Positions 25,525 through 34,889 are shown, counted from the stretch's first letter. The stretch: 64,000 nucleotides of DNA from Nannocystis exedens (GCA_945861885.1 CAMAVR010000006.1:1-64000), one strand, 5' to 3'. A program made the numbers and translations. Notes: generated by a model not told the origin, from the sequence alone.

Positions 25525-27302
25525 GAGACTGATTCGCCCTCCACGACATCTGTCAACCACGTTTTCGACCGCTGATAGTGGGCGATGTCGAGTACCCACA
25601 CCGCAGTGCCGTCGTCGGCGATCTCTGTGCTTTGAAAGCCAAAGCGCGCGTAGAATTGTTCTACCATTTTGTTTTTTGCGGTCGGAATATATTTCCCCAC
25701 CAGGGTAGTAACGCCGCGTGCTTGAGCCGCGGCGACCACATTGTTCATTAGCTGTTCTTCTACGCCGCGGCCGAGAACTCGACAGCTCATCAGCCAAAGT
25801 GGAAGTTCGCCGCGGGATCCATCGACTTCGAGCACCGCGAGTGAAATAAGCCCGTAGTCGCCAAATTTATCGGCCAATTTCGCAAAAAGAGGAATAAAGC
25901 GATCGGAATGCATAAGTGCTTCACATTCCGCGAGAGCGTAGCGGCGCGTCGTTAAATTGAACTGATTGCTTCGCTGGATCAGCTGGGCGATGCGCGGCAG
26001 ATGGAATGTGTCAAACGCCGAAATCGTGATTTTCATTTCGAGCGACTTCAAATACTCGCTCACGTTGGTGAACGATTGCTCGAGCGCTTTGCGAGCGCCG
26101 TCTTCGCGATAAAGTTGGGTGCGCTGCACATCCTCCGCCGTAAACGACGTTGTCTCGAACAGATTGAGTTCGGAAATTGTGCGAACATAATCCGAAGGCT
26201 CCTCTGGGAGCTCGGGGACGATAACGCTTGGCAGATATTGCCGAACCATGTTGCGTTCGAACGGGTTGTCATCAAGAAAAACCATTGAATCAAACCCGAT
26301 ATTTAAAACCTGTTGAATCGTCTTGATGTTGTCGACTTTGGGGTTCCAGTTGGCCATGAAAACGGCAATGTCACTTTCGCGAAGAACCATTTCCGGATGC
26401 TCGCGAAATGCGCGGATCGCTGTTTCGTGTTCGTTCTTGCTGCAGACGCACAAGATGAGCCCTCGGCGCTTTAGCTCGAGCAGATAAAGCTGAAAACGAT
26501 GAAACGGTTCGCCCTCTCCAAACGGACCGATCGCGATGCCATCAAGGCCGTCGTCGCCGATAACGCCGCCCCACAATGTGTTGTCTAAATCAAGAACGAT
26601 GCATTTGATGCCTCGCCCCATCGTTGAGAGAACGATGTCGGCGCTGTTTTGTGCGACAAGTGGCAAGTGTTCGAGCGAGCACAACGCTTTCGCAAGTGTC
26701 CACAATTTTTCGTCACACCAGGTTCGTCGCCCGACGTACGAGGCGATCGACGCGATGTCGTTAATTAGAACTTGGGCGTGACCGCGTGCACGTTGTTCAA
26801 TTGCGGCGTTGAGCACGGCAATCTGCGCAGGCATCGATGTCGCGACCATGCAGTCGAAATTGCCGAACTGCCGTTCGTATGGGGAGACGAAGTTGCTCTG
26901 GACAATGTAGGTCGTCGAGCGTTTGGCAATCGCGCCCCATAGATTGGCAGTTCGTTCAGCGACGCGATTCGCCCAGGTTTCTCTTGCTTCGGAGTCGCTA
27001 TAATATTTGAACCGGAGCGCGTTGATCGACTGAATGATAATGGTTACTTCGGGAGCAAACGCGTAAAGCTGCGATTCCGGATTGTATACTTCAAGCTCGA
27101 TCGTGTCGTATTCGGCTTCGTAGATATCGGCGTAAACGCCGGCCTGCGCGAGCAGTACCCGCAGCAGGACGACAAACTGCTGCGATGCAAAGTCGGCTAG
27201 AACGGCGATGCGAACCGTGGCTCGACAGGCGGTGCGGTCCAAGTGCTTCGCTTGCCGCAGCAGCCGAAAGTAGTCGAGGTGCGAGGTATCGTGTGTAAAC
27301 AC
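25521..27302 (-). CDS. FkbH-like HAD-superfamily protein with C-terminal acyltransferase domain
   Basis: The HAD motif CIVLDLDNTLWGGVIGDDG places the catalytic aspartates at about 238 and 240, exactly the FkbH signature. CSKNEH and FLDDNPFER are the later HAD motifs. The C-terminal 130 residues resemble a GNAT fold. Characterised FkbH enzymes turn 1,3-bisphosphoglycerate into glyceryl-S-ACP. It is the first gene of the operon, directly followed by the ACP, so glyceryl or a similar hydroxyacyl loading is expected. Starts with GTG at 27302. The family also includes proteins of unclear role in polysaccharide loci, so the exact acyl product is an inference. Confidence 0.85.
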   Translation of the reverse strand: MFTHDTSHLDYFRLLRQAKHLDRTACRATVRIAVLADFASQQFVVLLRVLLAQAGVYADIYEAEYDTIELEVYNPESQLYAFAPEVTIIIQSINALRFKYYSDSEARETWANRVAERTANLWGAIAKRSTTYIVQSNFVSPYERQFGNFDCMVATSMPAQIAVLNAAIEQRARGHAQVLINDIASIASYVGRRTWCDEKLWTLAKALCSLEHLPLVAQNSADIVLSTMGRGIKCIVLDLDNTLWGGVIGDDGLDGIAIGPFGEGEPFHRFQLYLLELKRRGLILCVCSKNEHETAIRAFREHPEMVLRESDIAVFMANWNPKVDNIKTIQQVLNIGFDSMVFLDDNPFERNMVRQYLPSVIVPELPEEPSDYVRTISELNLFETTSFTAEDVQRTQLYREDGARKALEQSFTNVSEYLKSLEMKITISAFDTFHLPRIAQLIQRSNQFNLTTRRYALAECEALMHSDRFIPLFAKLADKFGDYGLISLAVLEVDGSRGELPLWLMSCRVLGRGVEEQLMNNVVAAAQARGVTTLVGKYIPTAKNKMVEQFYARFGFQSTEIADDGTAVWVLDIAHYQRSKTWLTDVVEGESVS

Positions 27303-27456
27303 GGCTCGGCACGATACAACAATTTATCGACGAACGGGCAACTGCGCGATTGCGCTAACTGCTTAAGCAAAAAAAATATTTTTTTCCGGGCGAGGACATT
27401 TGTGTACCACATGGGGGGATTGCATCGGCTTCACCGCCCCACCTGCCCGAGGACTC
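27303..27456. promoter_or_regulatory. Divergent intergenic region with a long A/T tract
   Basis: This 154-bp gap separates the fkbH operon (minus) from the GT-C gene (plus) and should hold both promoters. Bases 27369-27385 are eight A, then TA, then seven T, a near-perfect A/T palindrome that would bend DNA and could act as an UP-like or silencer-binding element. No convincing -35/-10 pair was assigned. Confidence 0.35.
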
Positions 27457-29676
27457 ATGGCTACTTTGCTCAGCGTTTTTCTGATCGCGTTGGCGTTCCC
27501 ATCAAGCAACTATTCGCTGTTTAATGGGATTCCGTTCAATTCGTATATCGAACTTGCTGCGTTGTTTTTGGCGCTCGCTGTTCTGTTCTCGTCCGGCGCA
27601 CGCGCGAGTTTGGCCCCGCTGATCGCGTCGAAAGAAAAACGGCTCGCGTTTCTTGTCGGTGTGCTGTTCGTGCTTGGCGCAAAAGGGGCGCTAATTTCGT
27701 CGCAAGCGTCAAACGGATTTCGCGCCTGCTATCAGGCGATGGAGTTCCCGCCGCAGGGCACCGAAACCCGGATGACGGCGAGTCCTCCTAAAGATGCGCG
27801 TTGCGAATCACTGTACGAAAATCCATTCGGCCTTTTTCAATCCTCACGAATCGACGAGAAGTTGGATTTTGGTCCAACATCTTGGGCTCACTCATTTTGG
27901 AATTCGACTCACTACAATTTTTTTGAAACGGCCAAAGGGAACTTTCTAAGAGCAACCCTTCCGTTTCAGGCTTTGTGGGATGGAACCATCGAGTCGGACA
28001 CGCCGCTGACGCTTGTCTATCGAGGGGAGGGGGCCATTACGATCGATGGGGAGACGCGTCGGCTCGAACCGAGCTACGAAAAGCCCGCAACTATCATGTT
28101 TGCGGCGAAAAGCAGGCCGGCCAAGGTTCGAGTTAACTACATTTGGCTCGACCAATATCGGGTTGGCGACCCGAATCCGCCGAATGAGTACGCCAGTATT
28201 CGCCTGCTTGATTCCCGAACAAACAGCGCGGCTAGTCCGCTTCCGCCGGCGTTCGGTTGGCGAGTGATTGCCCGCATTGCCGATCTTTTCATTCTTGCGG
28301 TCTGCGCGGTCTTGGCGTTCATTGCTTTTCAGCAGACGCGAGGCGAACGGCTGCTCATCGCGCTCGCGCTCGCGGTATCGACGCTCGGTTTTCTTCCGCT
28401 CAAATCTGCACCGGTTGTCGCTTTCGTAAACGTTCTTCCGTTTGGTCTGCTCGTCGGCGCCGCACTTCTGCGCAAATCTCTGAGCGGCATTGCGATCGCG
28501 ACCGGTTGTGTCGCGGGGGCCATTGGCGCCGTCGGAATCGGAGCCGCCGGCCTGATCGAAGTGCATCTTCGAAGTGCAGGTGACGATTGGCTCATGTACG
28601 AGTCACAAGCTCACTCGATGTTGGAAACTGCTTCGTTGATGGGTGGAGAACCGGTCTTCTACGCGCAGCCGCTGTTTCGATATTTTTCGTTTCTTCAGCA
28701 TCTGGTGTTCGGAGACAGCGATCGCCTCATTCTGATGGTGGATGTTGCCGCACTAAACTTTGGAGTCGTTTTGCTCGTGGCGAGTCTTGTCCCCGCCCGG
28801 CGAACATGGTTCGCCCTCGCGCTTTTTGGGATTAATGCGGCGACTGTTCTGTTCTTGTTCAACGCGCCGATCCCGATCGACATCATGCGCCAGGGGTTAT
28901 CGGAATATCCCACGTGGATTTTTCTTCCGCTTACCGTCTTGGCCCTATTTGGCAGCAAAAATCGTATGGCGTGGCTAGGTGGAAGCGTCCTGCTCGCCTG
29001 GGCGTTTTTTATTCGTACGAATCAAGCTCCGGCGCTTGTTTTCGTGCTCGCGCTGTTTGCCATTGAACGTGGGAAAGGCGAGCGCCTGACGACAGCCGCG
29101 TGCGTAGGAATTTTAGTGGCGTTTGCAGGGCTGATTTTGGCCCATAACGTATACTACGGGGGCGTCTATACGATTGTTCCGACAACAAATGCCCTGTCGG
29201 GGAATCAGCCCTTGAGGCTCGGGGCGCTCTTATCAAGTGAAACGCGGAGCGAAGCCCTAAAGGTGGCGGCGTACCAACTCAACTATGTTCTCTACACCGG
29301 AAACGTAGTTCATCACGTGTACAGTCTTATTCTTTACCGCACCATTCAGCTGCTTTGGCTCGGCTCGACCGTTTGGCTCTGGTGTACGCCAAAAGTGCCG
29401 CTTACACGCAAAGCTCTGGCGCTACTCCCGGTTGCGTATCTGCTCGTGCATGTATTTTACGCAGTTGATGTCTATTACCCGCGCCATATTCTCGCCGGCT
29501 ATTTTGCACTATTTATCGCGACCGCGTTTTCCATATCGCGGATCTATCGCGACACCGGCGATGTTGCTATTTTGGCAAAACGTTCTTCCGTTCGCGAAGT
29601 CGTCCCTAAGAAGGCATCGCCGAACCGGAGCGTCGATTCGCCCGAAGTATCATTGCCGTCACAAGGGTCGGCATGA
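27457..29676 (+). CDS. Polytopic GT-C-like membrane glycosyltransferase with periplasmic insert
   Basis: Start taken at ATG 27457 with a GAGG site (739 residues). Many hydrophobic helices occur: two or three at the N-terminus, then a soluble segment at about residues 90-240, then about nine or ten more helices. The soluble segment has LPFQALWDGTIES and ITIDGETRRLEP, the look of a small PA14-like beta-sandwich. After it, GDDWLMYESQAHSMLE followed by FYAQPLFRYFSFLQHL resembles the first catalytic loop (D-D motif) of GT-C enzymes using lipid-phosphate sugars. Predicted role is periplasmic transfer of a sugar from undecaprenyl-phosphate. Its stop overlaps the FkbM methyltransferase start by 4 bp. 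Confidence 0.65.
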   Translation: MATLLSVFLIALAFPSSNYSLFNGIPFNSYIELAALFLALAVLFSSGARASLAPLIASKEKRLAFLVGVLFVLGAKGALISSQASNGFRACYQAMEFPPQGTETRMTASPPKDARCESLYENPFGLFQSSRIDEKLDFGPTSWAHSFWNSTHYNFFETAKGNFLRATLPFQALWDGTIESDTPLTLVYRGEGAITIDGETRRLEPSYEKPATIMFAAKSRPAKVRVNYIWLDQYRVGDPNPPNEYASIRLLDSRTNSAASPLPPAFGWRVIARIADLFILAVCAVLAFIAFQQTRGERLLIALALAVSTLGFLPLKSAPVVAFVNVLPFGLLVGAALLRKSLSGIAIATGCVAGAIGAVGIGAAGLIEVHLRSAGDDWLMYESQAHSMLETASLMGGEPVFYAQPLFRYFSFLQHLVFGDSDRLILMVDVAALNFGVVLLVASLVPARRTWFALALFGINAATVLFLFNAPIPIDIMRQGLSEYPTWIFLPLTVLALFGSKNRMAWLGGSVLLAWAFFIRTNQAPALVFVLALFAIERGKGERLTTAACVGILVAFAGLILAHNVYYGGVYTIVPTTNALSGNQPLRLGALLSSETRSEALKVAAYQLNYVLYTGNVVHHVYSLILYRTIQLLWLGSTVWLWCTPKVPLTRKALALLPVAYLLVHVFYAVDVYYPRHILAGYFALFIATAFSISRIYRDTGDVAILAKRSSVREVVPKKASPNRSVDSPEVSLPSQGSA

Positions 29677-30569
29677 GCGTCGTCATGAAAGGGCCACCGC
29701 CGATGGAACAGCGGCTTAAAACGCGCGCACTTGATTTCGTTCGGTCCGCGCTTTGGGATATCTGGCCATGGCAGCAGCTCGTAAAGGCAACGGTGGCCGG
29801 AAAGTCGCTTTCGAGCGCGTACACCAAGTTCATCCCCAATCCATACCAATTCAAAAAAGGGACGATTCGCACGAGCCAGCGTTTCGGATTGAACTGGGAG
29901 CTCGATATTAGCCAGGGGAACGATTGGGCGGTCTATTTTAATATCGAAGAGGCGCCGCACCAATTTCTGTTTAGCTTGGCGAATAGCGGCGACACCGTAC
30001 TTGATATCGGCGCGAACATCGGGGCAACCTGTTTGCCGCTGGCGCAACGAGTCGGTCTAAGAGGTCACGTCGTAGCGTTTGAGCCGAACCCCGTTATTTT
30101 TGCGCGGTTGGAACGGCACAAAAATCTTAACAACCTAGGGCAATTGCACATCGTTCCGCTCGCTCTCGGGTGTGATGTCGGCTTCGTCGAACTTGAGACT
30201 CCAAACGACGCAAATTGGGGAACGACACGCGTCGCGCGTAAGTCGGACAGTCGTTCGGGAGTAAAGATGTGTACGCTTGACGATTTTCTGTGCGATCATC
30301 CGGTTGAGCGAGTCGACATCATAAAGATCGATGTCGAGGGGTTCGAACTAAATGTCCTAAAAGGTGCGGTCAAAACGCTTCAGCGATACGCACCAAAGCT
30401 TTACGTCGAGCTGAACGACGAACTTTTGATAAGACAGGGGGCGAACGCCGTCGCGGTGGTCGATCATCTGCAAGGGCTCGGTTATAAAATTACTTGCGTT
30501 CAGAGCGGAAGCCCGATCTCTAACCATCGCCTTGAAAACTGCGCGATGGACATTTACGCTTGTAAATGA
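29673..30569 (+). CDS. FkbM-family SAM-dependent methyltransferase
   Basis: Residues around 108-120 give TVLDIGANIGATCLP, the SAM-binding loop, then VVAFEPNP and, near residue 210, VDIIKIDVEGFELNVLKGA, the FkbM signature. Length 298 residues is normal. FkbM enzymes O-methylate sugars or polyketides. It starts on an ATGA overlap with the GT-C gene and is followed by the ABC transporter, so it probably methylates a sugar before export. The site is unknown. Confidence 0.85.
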   Translation: MSVVMKGPPPMEQRLKTRALDFVRSALWDIWPWQQLVKATVAGKSLSSAYTKFIPNPYQFKKGTIRTSQRFGLNWELDISQGNDWAVYFNIEEAPHQFLFSLANSGDTVLDIGANIGATCLPLAQRVGLRGHVVAFEPNPVIFARLERHKNLNNLGQLHIVPLALGCDVGFVELETPNDANWGTTRVARKSDSRSGVKMCTLDDFLCDHPVERVDIIKIDVEGFELNVLKGAVKTLQRYAPKLYVELNDELLIRQGANAVAVVDHLQGLGYKITCVQSGSPISNHRLENCAMDIYACK

Positions 30570-30620
30570 GCGTTTGGTAAGATCGGGGCGGCTGTTCAAA
30601 ATACGGTGAAGGTGGGGTCG

Positions 30621-32429
30621 ATGTTGAAAGAGTCTCGCGGCGCCCGCGATTTGATTACGCAATTTTGGGGGCACCTTAATCGCCGTCGACGGATGCAATT
30701 CGGCTTTGTCTTAATCTTGCTGAGCGCGAGCGCCGCAGCCGAAGTTGTCAGTCTCGGCGCCGTCTTGCCTTTTTTGGGGATGCTCGCGGCGCCGGATGTC
30801 GTGGTGCAGAGGCCGATGACGCGCCGTTTTCTGGAGCTTTTTGGGCCGATGGCGACGGACGATTTGATTCTCCTGTTGAGCGTCGCGTTCGTCGGCGCCG
30901 CGATGATCGCGGGGGCGCTGCGGCTCGCCGTTCAATGGGTAAGCACGCGCCTTGTTTACGCTTGCAGCGCCGACGTTGGTGCAGAGATGTACCGCCGAAC
31001 CTTGTATCAGGCATACGAGGTCCATATTTCTCGAAACGGAAGCGAAGTGATAAGCGGCCTTCGCGAGAAAGTGGATGTCGCGATGTTTTCGGTCGTCTTT
31101 CCGGCGGTGCTTGCGTTTAGCGCGAGCGTCACGCTCGTGGCGGTGACGGCCGTGCTCATCGTGATAAACCCAGCTGTCTGTTTGAGTTCGCTTCTCGCGT
31201 TTGGCGTCTGTTACATAGCGATTGCGACTGTGACGCGTAGGCGTTTGCGCGCGAACAGTAGATTGGTCGCAAGAGAGCAGACGCAGGTTTTAAAAGCACT
31301 GCAAGAAGCTCTGGGGGGAATTCGCGATGTTCTGCTCGACGGCACCCAGAATTTTTATTGCGAAGCCTATCGCAAAGCCGATCGTCCGTTGCGACTTGCC
31401 CAAGGGAGCAACGCGTTTTTGGCGCAATGCCCGCGCTCAATTCTCGAGACGATCGGAATTTTGCTGATTGCGGGCCTCGCGTATTCTCTCACGCGGCATC
31501 GCGGTACATTCGCGGCGGCACTGCCGATGTTGGGCGCGTTAGCACTTGGAGCGCAGCGGATGTTGCCGGCGCTTCAGCAGAGCTTTCAAGGCTGGGCCGG
31601 CGTTGTGGGGAACATGGCGTCGCTCGAAGAAGTGGTAGGACTTCTCGAGCAAGAGTTGCCAGTAGGTTTTTCAGAGTCTGCGCCTCCACCGATTCCATTT
31701 GAGCACTCGATTCAATTTAATTCGGTTCGATTTCGCTATCGGGCGGGGCGCGAGTGGGTTCTCGATCGGTTTGACCTTACTATTCCGCAAGGCGTCCGCG
31801 TTGGCGTTATCGGCCGGACAGGCAGCGGCAAGAGCACAATGCTCGATATTTTGATGGGGCTCGTTACGCCTACGGAAGGGGAGTTGCTCGTTGATCGACT
31901 GCCAATTCGCGACGGAACGGTTCGCGCGTGGCAACAGCAGATTGCGCATGTTCCGCAAAGCATTTTTCTCGCCGACGCGACCATCGCGGAGAATATTGCG
32001 TTTGGGCTCCCGCCAGCCGCAATCGATATGAAGCGAGTCAAAGAGGCGGCCAGAAAGGCGCAGCTGGCGGAACATATCGAAAATCAGCGCGACGGATATC
32101 TTTCTATCGTTGGCGAACGCGGCGTAAGACTTTCGGGAGGCCAGCGGCAACGTATCGGGATTGCCCGCGCTCTTTATAAAAATGCGAGCGTTCTAGTCTT
32201 TGATGAAGCGACAAGCGCGCTCGACTATCAGACTGAAGATTCGGTGATGGACGCGATTCGCGATCTCGGTCGTGACTTAACGATTCTTGTTGTGGCGCAT
32301 CGTTTACCAACGCTCCGATTTTGCGACCTTATTGTCGAAATTGAAAACGGGCGCGTCTCGCGGCACGGCTCTTATGACCAAATCGTTGGGCTTGGTGAAA
32401 GGGCTTCCGGCGGTGTCAGGCATGCTTGA
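30621..32429 (+). CDS. ABC transporter, fused permease-ATPase (MsbA/PglK-type glycolipid flippase)
   Basis: ATG 30621 follows AAGGTGGGG and is preferred to the GTG at 30606. Residues about 20-310 contain six hydrophobic segments of an exporter-type transmembrane domain. The ATPase has Walker A GRTGSGKST at about 398-406, LSGGQRQR, Walker B VLVFDEATSALD and the switch histidine in VVAHRL. A half-transporter of about 602 residues with this layout in a glycan locus resembles PglK and WlaB, which flip lipid-linked oligosaccharides. Because no Wzx gene is present, this is the best flippase candidate. It overlaps the next GT2 gene by 8 bp. Confidence 0.88.
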   Translation: MLKESRGARDLITQFWGHLNRRRRMQFGFVLILLSASAAAEVVSLGAVLPFLGMLAAPDVVVQRPMTRRFLELFGPMATDDLILLLSVAFVGAAMIAGALRLAVQWVSTRLVYACSADVGAEMYRRTLYQAYEVHISRNGSEVISGLREKVDVAMFSVVFPAVLAFSASVTLVAVTAVLIVINPAVCLSSLLAFGVCYIAIATVTRRRLRANSRLVAREQTQVLKALQEALGGIRDVLLDGTQNFYCEAYRKADRPLRLAQGSNAFLAQCPRSILETIGILLIAGLAYSLTRHRGTFAAALPMLGALALGAQRMLPALQQSFQGWAGVVGNMASLEEVVGLLEQELPVGFSESAPPPIPFEHSIQFNSVRFRYRAGREWVLDRFDLTIPQGVRVGVIGRTGSGKSTMLDILMGLVTPTEGELLVDRLPIRDGTVRAWQQQIAHVPQSIFLADATIAENIAFGLPPAAIDMKRVKEAARKAQLAEHIENQRDGYLSIVGERGVRLSGGQRQRIGIARALYKNASVLVFDEATSALDYQTEDSVMDAIRDLGRDLTILVVAHRLPTLRFCDLIVEIENGRVSRHGSYDQIVGLGERASGGVRHA

Positions 32430-33360
32430 ATCGGGGGCGATTCGATTCACTATTTTTACCCCGACGTACAATCGCAGGGCGACGCTGGAGCGCGTTTTCT
32501 CGAGTTTGGAGGCGCAGACATTCCCGCACGATCAGTTTGAGTGGCTCGTTATCGACGACGGTTCGTCCGACGGCACGGACGAATACATTCGCGAGTGCAC
32601 CGAAAAAGCTGATTTTCCGGTGCGCTATATCTGGCAGGAAAACGGTGGAAAGCACCGGGCCTGGAACAGCGGAGTCGATCACGCGCGGGGCGAGCTATTC
32701 CTTTTTTTTGATTCGGACGACCGCTGCGTCGACGATGCGCTCGCGCGCATTTGGCACAGGTGGGACTGCGTTGCCGATGATGAAAAGGGGCGCGTTGCGG
32801 GCGTACTGACGCGCTGCAAATATCCCGACGGCAAGCCGGTCGGGCCGCCGCTGCGAGGGGCGGGGCGCGCCGATTTGGCCGAGCTTCTTCTGGTGCATCG
32901 GTTCGGCGGTGAAACGTGGATGGCGATTCGCACTTCGGTCGTTCGCGAATACAAGTTTCCGTTCGGGCCAAAAGGGAAGTTGCTCCCGGAAGTAACGCTT
33001 TGGCATCTCATCTCAAAGCACTACCCATGGGAAATTTTGGAGGAGCCGCTGCGCATCTATTATGCCGGCGACGAGGGTAGTCCCGACCAGCTCAGCAACC
33101 TTCGTAAGCTTTCCGAGCTCGCGCCGGGCCTTGTGCTCTCTTACGCGAGTCTCTTTGACAACAGTTGGCGTTTTTTTTCTCGTGCGCTCGCGATGTTCGC
33201 GCGTTCCGCGGTTCATTTGTCGCGCTTTTCGCTTCACGCGCGCACGTCGCCTTTTCGGCAAATTGCCGCGCTTCGAGAGCCTGGCGCGCGTCTTCTTTGC
33301 AGCGTGCTCGCCCCTGTTGGGGTTGCGACCTACGGATTCGATAAACTACGAAAACGGTAA
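32422..33360 (+). CDS. Glycosyltransferase, GT2 family
   Basis: Start at ATG 32422, overlapping the ABC gene stop; the frame is open further upstream inside the ABC gene. FTIFTPTYNRRATLERV opens the GT-A fold, VIDDGSSDGT binds the nucleotide, and LFLFFDSDDRC is the DxD metal motif. About 313 residues. It should act in the cytoplasm on the lipid-linked chain; donor and acceptor are unknown. The operon continues with a TylF-like methyltransferase 17 bp downstream. Confidence 0.85.
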   Translation: MLESGAIRFTIFTPTYNRRATLERVFSSLEAQTFPHDQFEWLVIDDGSSDGTDEYIRECTEKADFPVRYIWQENGGKHRAWNSGVDHARGELFLFFDSDDRCVDDALARIWHRWDCVADDEKGRVAGVLTRCKYPDGKPVGPPLRGAGRADLAELLLVHRFGGETWMAIRTSVVREYKFPFGPKGKLLPEVTLWHLISKHYPWEILEEPLRIYYAGDEGSPDQLSNLRKLSELAPGLVLSYASLFDNSWRFFSRALAMFARSAVHLSRFSLHARTSPFRQIAALREPGARLLCSVLAPVGVATYGFDKLRKR

Positions 33361-33377
33361 AATAACCGGAAAAAGGT

Positions 33378-34046
33378 ATGCAAAACACTCCACTAGCTTT
33401 TGTTCGAAACGTGCTCACCCGAACGCCACTAAGGCGTTTTTCGCAGGCGTTTCATCGCTACGAATATATGTTTACGCCGGCCCAGCTCGCATTCTTGGTG
33501 TCGTGCGTTGACGCAACTGCGAACGTCGACGGGGTCATTGTCGAGATCGGCTGCGCGTCGGGGAGGACGACGATTTATCTAAATCGTCACCTCGATGAAA
33601 CAGGTGACGATCGCCGCTACATTTGCATCGACACGTTTTCAGGATTTACCGATGAAGATATCGAAAATGAAGTAAGCCAGCGCGCTAAACCGCGGACGGG
33701 GCTTCAAGGCTTTCGGGTGAATAGCAAAGACTGGTTCGACCGAAATATGGATCAAAATCAAATACGCCGGGTCACGAGCTACGCCGCGGATATCAACGTG
33801 TTCGATCTCGCGTCAATCGCACCGAAAATTTCTCTTTGTCTTGTCGATGTTGATCTCTATCGGCCGGTGAAGGCCGCGCTAGAGAAGGTGCATCCACGAA
33901 TGGCGCGGGGGGGGATGGTCGTCGTCGACGACGCAAAGCCGAACAGTCTATTTGACGGCGCCTTCGCCGCCTACGCAGAGTTTGCCGACCGGATTGGCGC
34001 CCCTCGCGAAAGTGTCTACGAAAAGCTGGGCATTTTCAGGTATTAG
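33378..34046 (+). CDS. TylF/MycF-like SAM-dependent O-methyltransferase
   Basis: IVEIGCASGRTTIYL near residue 55 is the SAM loop, with YICIDTFSGFTDED after it, as in the macrocin O-methyltransferase (TylF) family where the TFxGF segment is typical. SLCLVDVDLYRPVKAAL and GGMVVVDD supply the metal-binding acidic residues. Length 222 is normal. It probably O-methylates a deoxy sugar in this locus. A AAAGG site lies just before the ATG. Confidence 0.8.
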   Translation: MQNTPLAFVRNVLTRTPLRRFSQAFHRYEYMFTPAQLAFLVSCVDATANVDGVIVEIGCASGRTTIYLNRHLDETGDDRRYICIDTFSGFTDEDIENEVSQRAKPRTGLQGFRVNSKDWFDRNMDQNQIRRVTSYAADINVFDLASIAPKISLCLVDVDLYRPVKAALEKVHPRMARGGMVVVDDAKPNSLFDGAFAAYAEFADRIGAPRESVYEKLGIFRY

Positions 34047-34090
34047 GGCGTTTTAATATATTTATATTGGTTGTGATACAGTGGTCCGAC

Positions 34091-34879
34091 ATGGGCACGG
34101 TTGCGCGATCCATTCTGTTCGGAGCGTTGTTCTTCGTTGCCGGTTGCGCAACTGAGGCACCACCCGAGGCGACATGGCCCGAGACTGCGCGATCGCCGTT
34201 TTTTGACCCGCTTAATTTTGTCGCCGCCCACAAATATATACGAAAACTAGGCGATAAATTCGACATTACGCGCGAGTGCATCCCCGGCTCGATCCGCCCG
34301 AATCAGATGGTCTCGTACGGCGAGCGAAAGTTCGCATGCGCTCTCATTCGGTATCCGCAGATGGTTCTTCTTATTGCGAAGACGCCTGAGGACGACGAAG
34401 AAATAGTCGAAGAACCGGTGCAGTTGCGCAATCTTTCCAATTGGTCGATGAACCTCGGGCGCCCAGTTCCGATCGCGATGATCGACCGACGGACGTTTCA
34501 TGTTCCGTGCGTAGCGCTCGATGGCAAGCGTACTTCGTCCTATTGCGCGGCAGTTCTTAGAAAAAACTATGTTCGAGAAAACTACGTTTGGTGGCGTTGG
34601 TGGTTTGAGCTCGATCAGGTTTTGACAACTCATAGGACGGACGACGTCGCGGCGGTCGCGCGTGCATGCAGCGCGCTCAGATCGTTGAGTACGTTTTTCG
34701 GAGCGGGCGGGAGAATCGCGCTTCCGCAAGGGTTTGTCGGCGTTGCCGGCGCGGCGCGGGGGGAGTTTGTTATTGTCGATCCGAGGTACGTTCGTCAGCC
34801 ATCACCCGGCGCTCGCGATGATGGAGTTCATTTGTTCGAAAATATGCGCGCGAAATACTGCGGATCTTTTTCAGAATAA
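34091..34879 (+). CDS. Putative lipoprotein, function unknown
   Basis: From ATG 34091, 262 residues. The signal segment SILFGALFFVAGC has a canonical lipobox, so the mature protein begins at Cys19-20. The body has four to six cysteines and a Trp/Tyr-rich segment (YVWWRWW) near residue 175, but no family was recognised. It converges with another unknown lipoprotein (34890-36218) with only 10 bp between, so both interrupt the glycan genes. A function in assembly or anchoring of the glycan is possible but has no direct evidence. Confidence 0.55.
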   Translation: MGTVARSILFGALFFVAGCATEAPPEATWPETARSPFFDPLNFVAAHKYIRKLGDKFDITRECIPGSIRPNQMVSYGERKFACALIRYPQMVLLIAKTPEDDEEIVEEPVQLRNLSNWSMNLGRPVPIAMIDRRTFHVPCVALDGKRTSSYCAAVLRKNYVRENYVWWRWWFELDQVLTTHRTDDVAAVARACSALRSLSTFFGAGGRIALPQGFVGVAGAARGEFVIVDPRYVRQPSPGARDDGVHLFENMRAKYCGSFSE

Positions 34880-34889
34880 AGAGGAAATT

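Noticed and set aside
25525..25797. N-terminal extension of the ACP frame
   Set aside because: It is out-of-frame text within the fkbH-like gene, Arg-rich, and the ATGA overlap at 25521-25524 gives a normal 82-residue ACP.
27946..28566. A 206-codon open frame on the minus strand
   Set aside because: It mirrors the GT-C membrane protein and has a charged, low-information translation; the plus-strand frame has helices and motifs.
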